Assembly: GCA_002840155.1 (NCBI GenBank)
Contig: PGZH01000012.1
Span: forward strand, 266,179-330,178
DNA: 64,000 nucleotides
Source of the DNA: Gammaproteobacteria bacterium HGW-Gammaproteobacteria-13
GTDB taxonomy: Bacteria > Pseudomonadota > Gammaproteobacteria > Pseudomonadales > Pseudomonadaceae
Reading direction: 5' to 3'
In this document: piece by piece, positions 53,996-63,504 of the stretch
Numbering within the stretch: position 1 is the stretch's first letter
Layout of the letters: each line of letters starts with the position of its first letter
The notes under the pieces: generated by a model
The model's input: only the letters and a program-made list of their open reading frames with translations
Told to the model about the DNA's origin: nothing
The model's database searches: none
Made by a program: the position numbers and the translations under genes

Positions 53996-54814
53996 ATGAG
54001 CCGCCTGCCGGATAGCCTGCTGGATGACTGCCGCTGTGACCCGGCAGCGCCCTTTGCCCAGGACCCGGCGCGCGATTTCGGCCTGGATAAGCAAACGGCC
54101 AAACTGGCTCTGGCTGAACTGCGCCCCTGGCTCAACCAGCAACAGCGCATGCTCTGGGCCAATAGGCGCAACGCCCTACTGCTGATCCTACAAGGCACCG
54201 ATTGCTCCGGTAAGGATGGCGTGATTCGCCGGGTGATCAGCAGCTTCGATCCCCAGGGTCTGCGCATCCACAGTTTTCAGAAACCCGATGCCTGCGAACA
54301 GCGCCATGACTTTCTCTGGCGCTATCAACGGCGTTTGCCGGGGCTGGGCCTGCTCGGGGTATTCAACCGCAGCTACTACGAAGGGCTGATCAGCGATCCG
54401 CTGGATGGCCTGTGCAGCGCTGCCGAACTCCCTGCGCGCCAACAGGCAACCCAGGCCTTCGAGGCGCAGCTGCTCAGCCAGTCGATTCAGCCGCTGAAAT
54501 GCTTTTTGCAGCTATCCCAAGATGAACAAAAACACCGCCTGCAGGAGCGTCTTGAACAACCGCATAAACGCTGGAAACTGCATAGCAGCGACCTGCAGTC
54601 CTACCGCGAATTTGACCTGCGCCAGCAGCGCTGGGCCGAGCAGCTAACAGCCAGCCACAGCGACGCAGCGCCTTGGTATGTGATTCCAGCCGATCATCGC
54701 TGGCTGCGCGACTGGCTGGTGGCCAGCCTGCTGGCTCGCGAGCTGGAGCGTTTGCAGCTGAACTGGCCGAATACCCCGCCGCCGTTCAGTTTGGAAGATT
54801 TGCAGCGGCCATAA
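53996..54814 (+). CDS. polyphosphate kinase 2 (PPK2) family protein
   Basis: A 272-residue PPK2-type kinase that should move phosphate between polyphosphate and nucleotides. Walker A is LQGTDCSGKDGVIRRV, Walker B-like is GVFNRSYYEGLI, and the C-terminal APWYVIPADHRWLRDWLVAS is the usual class III signature. Family members usually have an FNRSHYEDVL block; here it is YYEGLI, so substrate preference may differ. It starts two bases after ndpA. Confidence 0.88.
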   Translation: MSRLPDSLLDDCRCDPAAPFAQDPARDFGLDKQTAKLALAELRPWLNQQQRMLWANRRNALLLILQGTDCSGKDGVIRRVISSFDPQGLRIHSFQKPDACEQRHDFLWRYQRRLPGLGLLGVFNRSYYEGLISDPLDGLCSAAELPARQQATQAFEAQLLSQSIQPLKCFLQLSQDEQKHRLQERLEQPHKRWKLHSSDLQSYREFDLRQQRWAEQLTASHSDAAPWYVIPADHRWLRDWLVASLLARELERLQLNWPNTPPPFSLEDLQRP

Positions 54815-54817
54815 GCA

Positions 54818-54844
54818 ACAATCGCGGGGCAGGCCCGCGATTGT
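54818..54844. terminator. hairpin between convergent genes
   Basis: ACAATCGCGGG and CCCGCGATTGT are perfect 11-base inverted repeats with a five-base loop, between the PPK2-like gene and the GST-like gene that converges with it. A long T run is absent. Confidence 0.75.
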
Positions 54845-54852
54845 CATCGTGC

Positions 54853-55788
54853 TTACAACGCCTGGATGGCAAAAGCCAGCCGCGGGAAATGCACATGCAC
54901 GGTGCCGGCGCGGTCGTCCTCGCGGCGCAGGATCAACTCTTCAGCACCGGCGAACACGAGTTCGCCCTCTACCGGGTCGACGCCGTAATCGGTGGCGGCA
55001 ATCTGCACCCGCTGACCGACCGTGAAGCCATTGGGCTCGACAAACTGCTCGTCCGGCAAAGCAGCTGGCGTCGCTGCACGGGCGATGGCGATAGCGTCTT
55101 TTGCGCTCAGTGCACTGGACGCGCCATGACCGAAGCCCAGTACACGACCGAGCCAGGCGCTGACATGCGGGTAGGCATCGACCAGAGGCGCGGTCACCGG
55201 AGTGCCTTTGAGGAACCACAGACAATGGGCCAGGGAGAAGTCAGCAATCGACGGCTCACCGAACAGATAATCGCCCTCCTCGCGCGCCAGTTGCTGCTCT
55301 ACCCGTGCCATCAGCGACGGCCAGTTGTGCTTGGCGACCTCCACCGGTAAACGCGTGGCGCTGCCGCCACTGAACAACCCGGCACGGTCGGCGACAAAGG
55401 CCTTGACCGCCTCAGGCGGCAGCTTGCCGAAACGCACGGCGACCGACTCTGGCTGAAACACCAGGCTTACCGCATGCTGAAAAATCTGCGAATCAACCCA
55501 CTGGGCAAAGCTCGCCGCAACGAACTCCTGGCCCTCCGGGAACAGCGCAGGGGTCGCTTTCTCCGCGTCCAGGCGACGCGCAATCAGCGCGGTATCACAG
55601 TAGATATCGGCACCCACCTGCAGCACCGGAGTCTTGCGGTAGCCACCGGTCAGCGCCACTAGATCGGGCTTGGGCATGATTCGCGGAATCTCCACCGAGC
55701 GCCAGGACAGCTGCTTGAAGCCCAGCATCAGGCGCGCCTTCTCGGCAAACGGTGAGGCATCGTAATGGTGCAGGATCAACTCGTGCAT
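54853..55788 (-). CDS. glutathione S-transferase family protein
   Basis: A 311-residue protein. The N-terminal thioredoxin-like domain starts MHELILHHYDASPFAEKARLMLGFKQLSWRSVEIPRI, with the SPFAEKAR motif that takes the place of the usual SPFCEKVR, so the Cys is replaced by Ala. The helical domain ends near FGEPSIADFSLAHCLWFLKG. The extra C-terminal 80 residues (GFTVGQRVQIAATDYGVDPVEGELVFAGAEELILRRED) are not typical of GSTs and resemble a small beta-rich domain. The substrate is unknown. Confidence 0.85.
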   Translation of the reverse strand: MHELILHHYDASPFAEKARLMLGFKQLSWRSVEIPRIMPKPDLVALTGGYRKTPVLQVGADIYCDTALIARRLDAEKATPALFPEGQEFVAASFAQWVDSQIFQHAVSLVFQPESVAVRFGKLPPEAVKAFVADRAGLFSGGSATRLPVEVAKHNWPSLMARVEQQLAREEGDYLFGEPSIADFSLAHCLWFLKGTPVTAPLVDAYPHVSAWLGRVLGFGHGASSALSAKDAIAIARAATPAALPDEQFVEPNGFTVGQRVQIAATDYGVDPVEGELVFAGAEELILRREDDRAGTVHVHFPRLAFAIQAL

Positions 55789-55854
55789 AACAGGCTCCGC
55801 TGCAATCAGATAAAGGAGCCAGCTTAACCCTGCACAGCGTTGCGGCCTACCCGC

Positions 55855-56175
55855 TTAGCCTGATGGCGCGTTATCAGCTAGAGCGATAACAGGCGCGGCG
55901 GCTACCAGGGCTTCCTTGGCCAGCTTGCTCAAGGCCTTGACCGCCCGCTCGCGGCGCAGCGCATCGCCTTTGCCGGCACAAGGTTCGATATACACCAGCG
56001 CCTGCGCCGGACTGGAATAAAAGAAGCGTGCGCCCTTGCCACTCTGGTGCTTGGCAAAACGCTTGTGCGGATCGTCGCTGATGCCGCAGTACAGCGCGCC
56101 ATTGGCCGCCCGCACCAGGTAGACAAACCAGGGCTTGGCGGCAGGTGTTTCAGGCGCAGAAGAGGAGTCAGGCAT
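55855..56175 (-). CDS. GIY-YIG nuclease superfamily protein
   Basis: A 106-residue single-domain protein of the YhbQ/UPF0213 type. The GIY-YIG motif is modified to [37 protein letters not shown], with Arg and the C-terminal catalytic glutamate region [15 protein letters not shown]. Homologues have been linked to DNA or RNA repair, but the role here is unknown. It follows the GST-like gene on the same strand with a gap of 66 bases. Confidence 0.88.
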   Translation of the reverse strand: MPDSSSAPETPAAKPWFVYLVRAANGALYCGISDDPHKRFAKHQSGKGARFFYSSPAQALVYIEPCAGKGDALRRERAVKALSKLAKEALVAAAPVIALADNAPSG

Positions 56176-56212
56176 CAGTTAAATCGGCAGGCAATGAGCA
56201 AGGTCGCCGAGC

Positions 56213-56358
56213 TTAACAGACCGTTGAAAACGTAGGCGAGGCAGGCAAGACAAGGCAAAAAAAGGCGAGGAAGCGGAGTGTACTTTTGTACATGAGCATT
56301 CCGAGCCTGTTTTTAACGCAGTATTGCCAACGTAGGTAGTTTCTCAACGGACTGTTAA
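56213..56358. repeat. dispersed palindromic element, copy B
   Basis: A 146-base imperfect palindrome with terminal arms TTAACAGACCGTTGAAAA and the complement of TTAACAGTCCGTTGAGAAA. Its 40-base core (56266-56305) is identical to copy A and includes the TGTACTTTTGTACA apex. The right end supplies the stop codon of the NTF2-like gene. No transposase is encoded. Confidence 0.9.
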
Positions 56359-56825
56359 CGACTCTTCTGGAAGGCCGCCAACCCTTTCCCCGCCTGCTGG
56401 CGAATGGCGTTTTGCACAAACGGCGCCCAGCCCAGCAGTTGACCTTTGAGGCCCAGAGCCTGACCTGCCCAGCGCCACAGATCGAAGTGGTCGCGGTGCT
56501 CGCTGATCTTGCCATCGCGAAAGCGGAAGTTGGCCTCGATATGGTTGACCACCTGATTGCCGGTCTGGCTAAACGTGTAAGTAGCAACCCAGCGCGCCTT
56601 GCCGGAGTGATCATCGGCCGCCACGCCATCAAAGGTCAGGGAAAAAACCTGAGCCTTGGCGCAGAGCATGCGCCACATATCACCGGCGGCCGCACCGCGC
56701 AGGTCGGTAAACACCGGGTCACTGAATTGCACGTCCTCGCTGTAACAGCTGGCCATGGTCTCGGCATCCAGCTGCTGGAAGGCCTGGTAGAAACGGGTGA
56801 TCAGTGCGGCGTTGGGGTGAGTCAT
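56355..56825 (-). CDS. NTF2-like (SnoaL-type) protein
   Basis: A 156-residue protein of the nuclear transport factor 2 fold: MTHPNAALITRFYQAFQQLDAETMASCYSEDVQFSDPVFTDLRGAAAGDMWRML, then an AANFRFRDGKISEHRDHFDLWRW pattern. Such proteins are small hydrolases, isomerases or ligand binders; the substrate is unknown. The stop codon TAA is part of palindromic element copy B, so the gene ends exactly at the insertion. It is divergent from a GlxA-type regulator. Confidence 0.85.
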   Translation of the reverse strand: MTHPNAALITRFYQAFQQLDAETMASCYSEDVQFSDPVFTDLRGAAAGDMWRMLCAKAQVFSLTFDGVAADDHSGKARWVATYTFSQTGNQVVNHIEANFRFRDGKISEHRDHFDLWRWAGQALGLKGQLLGWAPFVQNAIRQQAGKGLAAFQKSR

Positions 56826-56945
56826 GGGGCGAACTCCGGTAGGGAACGTGCGAGCAGTATTGTCGTTAAATCGTCACCACGCGATTGGCGTAAAAGACAC
56901 ACTTGTGTCAATAATCGCCAACCCTTCATCAAGCCTGAACACGCC

Positions 56946-57893
56946 ATGCTGAAAATCGCTCTGTACGTCTGCCCGCAAACCGTATGTTCAAGCCTAAGCA
57001 TGGCCATGGACGCTTTTGTCCTGGCCAACCGCCTGGCCGAGCAGCGACTGTTCGAGTTGCAGCGCGTAAGCCTGGATGGGCAAGCGGTCGATCTGGGCTT
57101 TGCGCAGATCCAGGTCGACGGCGACCTGAGCCTGGCCGAGGATGCCGACCTGATTCTGCTCGCCGCCAGCGGCAGCGCCATCGACAGCACCTTGGCCGAC
57201 AACGCCGCGCTGCTGCCCTGGCTGGCGCAACGCGCGTCCACCCAACAACTGGCCAGCCTGTGCAGTAGCGCCTTTCTCCTGGCCGCCGCTGGCGTGCTCA
57301 ACGGTCGGCGTGCCACCACTCATTGGGCGCTGGCCAGCCAGTTCCGCGAGCGTTTTCCGCTGGTCAAGCTGCAGATCGAGCAACTGGTCTGCGAAGACGG
57401 CCACCTGCTTAGTTCCGGCGGCGCGCATGCGGGGCTCGATCTATGCCTGCACCTGATCGCCCAACATGGCGGCGACGGCCTGGCGCAACAGGTGGCCAAT
57501 GCCATGGTCTTCGACAGCCAGCGCGGTCAGCAATCACGCTTCGCCCCGCTGCTGCCGCCGCCCAGCAGCGATTGTCCGCTCGCACCGGTGTTGCAGTGGC
57601 TGCACCGTCATCATGGCGAAGCTATCGACCTCAACCGCCTGGCCGCTGAAGCCAACTGCTCATCGCGCACCCTGTTGCGCCGCTTCAAGGCCAGCACCGG
57701 GCTGACGCCCAATGACTACCTGCAACGCGTGCGCATCAGCGCCGCGCAGCGCGCCCTGCGCAGCCCGGCGTCGCTGGAGCAGATCGCCGCACAGGTCGGG
57801 TATGCCGACCGCGCCACCTTTGCCAAGCTGTTCAAGCAGCTCTGCGGGGAAAGCCCAGGGGCGTTTCGCAAGCGCTTACGTCAGGCCCACTGA
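56946..57893 (+). CDS. GlxA-family transcriptional regulator (DJ-1/PfpI-like + AraC HTH)
   Basis: A 315-residue regulator. Residues 1-180 form a DJ-1/PfpI-like glutamine amidotransferase-type sensor (LAAAGVLNGRRATTHWALASQF, SSGGAHAGLDLCLHLI), and the C-terminus is an AraC-type double helix-turn-helix (AAEANCSSRTLLRRFKASTGLTPNDYLQRVRISAAQRALRSPASLEQIAAQVGYADRATFAKLFKQLCGESPGAFRKRL). GlxA-type regulators often control arginine or carnitine catabolism; dauB begins 100 bases downstream. Which gene it controls is inferred only. Confidence 0.88.
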   Translation: MLKIALYVCPQTVCSSLSMAMDAFVLANRLAEQRLFELQRVSLDGQAVDLGFAQIQVDGDLSLAEDADLILLAASGSAIDSTLADNAALLPWLAQRASTQQLASLCSSAFLLAAAGVLNGRRATTHWALASQFRERFPLVKLQIEQLVCEDGHLLSSGGAHAGLDLCLHLIAQHGGDGLAQQVANAMVFDSQRGQQSRFAPLLPPPSSDCPLAPVLQWLHRHHGEAIDLNRLAAEANCSSRTLLRRFKASTGLTPNDYLQRVRISAAQRALRSPASLEQIAAQVGYADRATFAKLFKQLCGESPGAFRKRLRQAH

Positions 57894-57959
57894 ACGTCGC
57901 CACCGCGTATCAAGATGCCGCGTCAGCGCTTGTCGATTAATACCTTAAAGTCCAGAATG

Positions 57960-57977
57960 GAATTAATTGTTTAATTC
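57960..57977. promoter_or_regulatory. inverted repeat upstream of dauB
   Basis: GAATTAA and TTAATTC are perfect seven-base inverted repeats with a four-base spacer, 16 bases upstream of the dauB start codon. It is an operator-like site, a candidate for DauR or the GlxA-type regulator. A promoter sequence could not be assigned with certainty. Confidence 0.5.
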
Positions 57978-57992
57978 GTTACGGAGCCGCCC

Positions 57993-60113
<2,121 letters not shown>

Positions 60114-60135
60114 CCTGCACCGATAGCTGCTCGCA

Positions 60136-60164
60136 GCGCCCGAGGATGACGCCTCGGGCGCTTT
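60136..60164 (+). terminator. hairpin between dauA and dauR
   Basis: GCGCCCGAGG and CCTCGGGCGC form a perfect 10-base stem with a six-base loop, followed by TTT. It could separate dauR from dauBA, unlike the P. aeruginosa arrangement where they form one operon. Confidence 0.75.
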
Positions 60165-60207
60165 GCGGCACACTCGCAACGCCTCCCAAGTCCGAAGAGT
60201 TAGCCGC

Positions 60208-60840
60208 ATGACGCCGCCCCGCCCTGCCCCCGAGCTGGACAACTACCGCACCATCGCCGACGCCATCGCCACGCTGTTCTTCCCCCACGCCGAAGTGGTG
60301 CTGCACGACCTGCGCACGCAAAAGGTCGACTACATCGCCAACAACATCTCCAAACGCGTGATCGGCGATGACGCAGCGCTAGAGGACATGCTCAGCGGTG
60401 AAGTCGACGAACGCACCATCGGCCCCTACGAAAAGCTCAACTGGGATGGCCAAAAGATTCGTTCGGTCAGCAGCGTGTTGCGCGACGCCAACGGCACGCC
60501 CATCGCCGTGCTGTGCATCAACCTGAATATCTCGATGTTTGAAACCGCCAAGCAGGCGCTGGAGCTGTTTCTCTCCTCCAGCAAACTGGTGCCGCAGCCC
60601 GACGCACTGTTCCGCGACGACTGGCAGGAGCGCATCAACACCTTCCTGCACAGCTGGCTACGGCAACGCCAACTCGGCCTCAACCTGCTGACCCGCGAGC
60701 ACAAGCGCGAGCTGGTCGAAGCCCTGCACGCCGAAGGCGCCTTCAAAGGCAAAAGCGCCGCCAACTACGTGGCCAACGTGCTGAATATGGGCCGCGCGAC
60801 GGTGTACAAGCATCTGAAAGAGATCAAGGGCGAGGCCTGA
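60208..60840 (+). CDS. dauR: transcriptional regulator DauR (YheO-like PAS + HTH)
   Basis: A 210-residue protein with a YheO-type PAS-like N-terminal domain (YRTIADAIATLFFPHAEVVLHDLRTQKVDYIANNISKRVIGDDA, NWDGQKIRSVSSVLRDANGTPIAVLCINLNIS) and a C-terminal helix-turn-helix (FKGKSAANYVANVLNMGRATVYKHLKEI). In P. aeruginosa the homologue represses dauBAR and is relieved by 2-ketoarginine or arginine-related metabolites. The ATG at 60208 has a GAAGAG upstream. It is downstream of dauBA past a hairpin. Confidence 0.9.
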   Translation: MTPPRPAPELDNYRTIADAIATLFFPHAEVVLHDLRTQKVDYIANNISKRVIGDDAALEDMLSGEVDERTIGPYEKLNWDGQKIRSVSSVLRDANGTPIAVLCINLNISMFETAKQALELFLSSSKLVPQPDALFRDDWQERINTFLHSWLRQRQLGLNLLTREHKRELVEALHAEGAFKGKSAANYVANVLNMGRATVYKHLKEIKGEA

Positions 60841-60869
60841 ACCCGCTCATTCGGCAAGGACTGCCAGAC

Positions 60870-61313
60870 ATGCAACGCTTTCTCGGTTTTATCCTCGTAA
60901 CCATTCAGGCGCTGGGCACTCCCCTGGTGGCTGGACTGTTTATCTGCGCCGTCACCGGTGAGCCGCGTCGCACGCTGGAGTGGCCATTTTTAATCGATGT
61001 CGATTACCCGCTGCTGGAAATCCTGCTGCTCTCGCTGCCCAGCATATTGCTCTACGCCGCCCTAATCAGAGTGCTGAAAAGCCGCCGCTGGCGAGCGGCC
61101 TGCTTTGCTCTGCTCGCTGTGCTTGCGGCCTATTTCAGCTGCGTGGTTTTCGCCCAGGCTTTTGGTAATACCTGGACGAGTTCGGAGATTTTCTTCGCAC
61201 TGTTTCTCGGGCACCTGCACCTACTCGCAATCGCTCTGCTACTAGGCATGCTGCTGTGGTGGCTTATTGATGTACTCACAATGGCGATACGCGGACGCCT
61301 GTCGCAGGCGTGA
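60870..61313 (+). CDS. small integral membrane protein, unknown family
   Basis: A 147-residue protein with four hydrophobic segments (about residues 5-28, 45-67, 78-98 and 110-138). Charged residues are few and no lipobox, signal peptide or enzyme motif is present. I do not recognise the family. It begins 29 bases after dauR on the same strand, so it may be co-transcribed, but a role in arginine metabolism is not shown. Confidence 0.7.
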   Translation: MQRFLGFILVTIQALGTPLVAGLFICAVTGEPRRTLEWPFLIDVDYPLLEILLLSLPSILLYAALIRVLKSRRWRAACFALLAVLAAYFSCVVFAQAFGNTWTSSEIFFALFLGHLHLLAIALLLGMLLWWLIDVLTMAIRGRLSQA

Positions 61314-61582
61314 GCACGTCACGCATCGGCGACCGTCCACAAGCGCTTTCGCGCAAAAACCACCCTCGCCACACCAGCTAATTTGTCGCCTCTGCCGCTA
61401 AAAAACCTATAGCCAAGCCCTCTGCCAAGCCACTGCGGCGCTTTGCGGGTGGGCACGCTTTTACCTTGCCAGCGACGACAAAAATCATAATTTCGCCATT
61501 CCTCGGCTCCGAACAGAATGCGGCCAAGCCCCACCGTCAGCCGCAATAGAACAACAACGATCGGAATCAGAGGACCCCTGCC
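61314..61582. other. gene-free gap upstream of the flavin monooxygenase
   Basis: No gene is seen. The promoter of the FMO-RidA cluster should be here. The A/T-rich segment 61481-61500 (ACAAAAATCATAATTTCG) is a possible core, but a confident -35/-10 pair was not found. AGAGGA at 61569-61574 is the likely ribosome binding site for the next gene. Confidence 0.45.
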
Positions 61583-62902
61583 ATGACCGACCTGAATCAA
61601 AGCGCCTTGTACATGCACACCGGCGTCAGCCTTGAAGGAACAGAAATCGACACCCTGGTGGTCGGTGCCGGTCAGGCCGGTGTGGCCATCAGCGAGCACC
61701 TGAGCAAACTCGGCGTGCCGCACCTGGTGCTGGAACGCAATCGTATTGCCGAAGCCTGGCGCACCGGCCGCTGGGATTCGCTAGTAGCCAACGGCCCGGC
61801 CTGGCACGACCGTTTTCCGGGGCTGGAATTCGACGACCTCGACGCCGACGCCTTCGCGCCGAAAGAACGCATGGCCGCCTACTTCGAGGCCTACGCCAAG
61901 AAGTTCGACGCGCCGATCCGTACCGGCGTGGAAGTGAAGAACGTGGTACGCAACAGCGACCGTCCAGGCTTCACCATTGAAACCTCCGCCGGCGTGATCC
62001 AGGCCAACCGCGTGGTCTGCGCCACCGGGCCGTTCCAACGCCCGGTGATTCCGCCGATTGCGCCCAAGGACGAGCAACTGACGCAGATCCACTCCGCGCA
62101 GTACTTCAACCCGCAGCAACTACCCGAGGGCGCGGTGCTGGTGGTCGGTGCCGGCTCGTCAGGCGTGCAGATCGCCGATGAACTGCAGCGCGCCGGGCGC
62201 AAAGTCTACCTCTCGGTTGGCCCGCATGATCGCCCGCCGCGCAGCTACCGCAACCGTGACTTCTGCTGGTGGTTGGGCGTGCTCGGCGAGTGGGATGCGG
62301 AAGCCGCCCAGCCGGGCAAGGAGCACGTGACCATCGCCGTCAGCGGTGCCCGTGGCGGCCACACCGTGGACTTTCGTGGTCTGGCCCATCAGGGCATGAC
62401 CCTGGTCGGTCTGACCAAAGCCTTCGACAACGGCGTGGTGACCTTCCAGCAGGACCTTCTGGAGAACCTCAAGAACGGCGATAAGAACTACCTGGCGCTG
62501 CTGGATGCCGCCGACGCCTATATCGCCCGCAACGGCCTCGATCTGCCCGAAGAACCCGAAGCCCGCGCCAGTTATCCGGACCCGGACTGCGTGACCAAGC
62601 CGCTGCTGGAACTGGACCTGGCCAAGGCCGGCGTCACCTCAATCATCTGGGCCACGGGCTATGCCGTGGATTTCAGCTGGCTGCAGGTAAACGCCTTCGA
62701 CGCCAAGGGCAAGCCGCAGCATCAGCGCGGTGTATCCAGCGAGCCGGGAGTCTACTTCCTCGGCCTGCCGTGGCTGTCGCGTCGCGGTTCGAGCTTTATC
62801 TGGGGCGTGTGGCACGACGCCAAACACGTCGCCGGGCATATCGCCACGCAACGCACCTACCTGGCCTATCGCGATAGCAACGCGCGGCAGCTCGCTGACT
62901 GA
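61583..62902 (+). CDS. flavin-containing monooxygenase-type (NAD(P)/FAD) oxidoreductase
   Basis: A 439-residue protein. The FAD-binding glycines are in LVVGAGQAGVAISEHL (28-33), followed by HLVLERNRIAEAWRTGRWDSL, and the second dinucleotide motif is VLVVGAGSSGVQIADELQRAGRKVYLSVG. The intervening WHDRFPGLEF and CATGPFQRPVIPP are typical of class B monooxygenase relatives. It is probably the first gene of an operon with the RidA and DUF1028 genes. The substrate, probably a nitrogenous or amino-acid-derived compound, is inferred from context. Confidence 0.88.
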   Translation: MTDLNQSALYMHTGVSLEGTEIDTLVVGAGQAGVAISEHLSKLGVPHLVLERNRIAEAWRTGRWDSLVANGPAWHDRFPGLEFDDLDADAFAPKERMAAYFEAYAKKFDAPIRTGVEVKNVVRNSDRPGFTIETSAGVIQANRVVCATGPFQRPVIPPIAPKDEQLTQIHSAQYFNPQQLPEGAVLVVGAGSSGVQIADELQRAGRKVYLSVGPHDRPPRSYRNRDFCWWLGVLGEWDAEAAQPGKEHVTIAVSGARGGHTVDFRGLAHQGMTLVGLTKAFDNGVVTFQQDLLENLKNGDKNYLALLDAADAYIARNGLDLPEEPEARASYPDPDCVTKPLLELDLAKAGVTSIIWATGYAVDFSWLQVNAFDAKGKPQHQRGVSSEPGVYFLGLPWLSRRGSSFIWGVWHDAKHVAGHIATQRTYLAYRDSNARQLAD

Positions 62903-62973
62903 GCGCCCTACCCAGCTTGCCGACCGAGGCCCTGCGGGGCCTCCTCAATCACTCGTATACAGGAAGCACGTCG

Positions 62974-63393
62974 ATGCCTACCCATACCCGCATCCGCATG
63001 TTCAACACCAAAGACACCTACCCCAACCAGAGCCTGGACAACGACCTGTGCCAGGCCGTGCGCGCCGGCAACACCGTGTATGTACGCGGACAGATCGGCA
63101 CCGATTTCAGCGGCAAGCTGGTCGGCCTTGGCGACCCACGCGCTCAAGCCGAACAGGCCATGAAGAACGTCAAGCAACTGCTGGAAGAAGCCGGCAGCGA
63201 CCTGTCGCATATCGTCAAAACCACCACCTACCTGACCGACCCGCGCTACCGCGAGCCGGTCTACCAGGAAATCGGCAAGTGGCTCAAAGGCGTGTTCCCG
63301 ATCTCCACCGGCCTGGTAATCAGCGGCCTCGGTCAGCCCGAGTGGTTGATGGAGATCGACGTGATCGCGGTGATTCCGGACGACCAGCCATAA
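62974..63393 (+). CDS. RidA (YjgF/YER057c/UK114) family protein lacking the catalytic Arg
   Basis: A 139-residue RidA-type trimeric fold: QSLDNDLCQAVRAGNTVYVRGQIGTDFSGKLVGLGDPRAQAEQAMKNVKQLLEEAGSDLSHIVKTTTYLTDPRYREPVYQEIGKWLKGVFPISTGLVISGLGQPEWLMEIDVIAVI. The arginine that true RidA enzymes use to hydrolyse enamine/imine intermediates (Arg105 in the usual numbering) is replaced by Thr in ISTGLV. It is therefore a variant subgroup, perhaps with a different reaction. It follows the monooxygenase with a 71-base gap and precedes DUF1028. Confidence 0.9.
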   Translation: MPTHTRIRMFNTKDTYPNQSLDNDLCQAVRAGNTVYVRGQIGTDFSGKLVGLGDPRAQAEQAMKNVKQLLEEAGSDLSHIVKTTTYLTDPRYREPVYQEIGKWLKGVFPISTGLVISGLGQPEWLMEIDVIAVIPDDQP

Positions 63394-63402
63394 GCGAGAT
63401 AA

Positions 63403-63486
63403 GTAGGGTGGATGACGCTTCACCCATCCACCATGGGCCACACGGTGGACGGGAAAGCGCCAGCTACGCGCCCCGATTCACCCTAC
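63403..63486. repeat. palindromic repeat (GTAGGGTG...CACCCTAC)
   Basis: GTAGGGTG and CACCCTAC are perfect eight-base terminal inverted repeats of an 84-base element with an inner pair GGTGGA/TCCACC. It lies between the RidA and DUF1028 genes, inside the putative operon. It is another Pseudomonas-type intergenic repeat family and may act as a mRNA-processing hairpin. Confidence 0.7.
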
Positions 63487-63504
63487 AATTCCAAGGAGCA
63501 CGCA

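Noticed and set aside
61449..61475. Possible sigma-54 promoter upstream of the flavin monooxygenase
   Set aside because: GGGCACG and TTGC are present, but the GG-to-GC spacing is several bases too long for the fixed -24/-12 arrangement.
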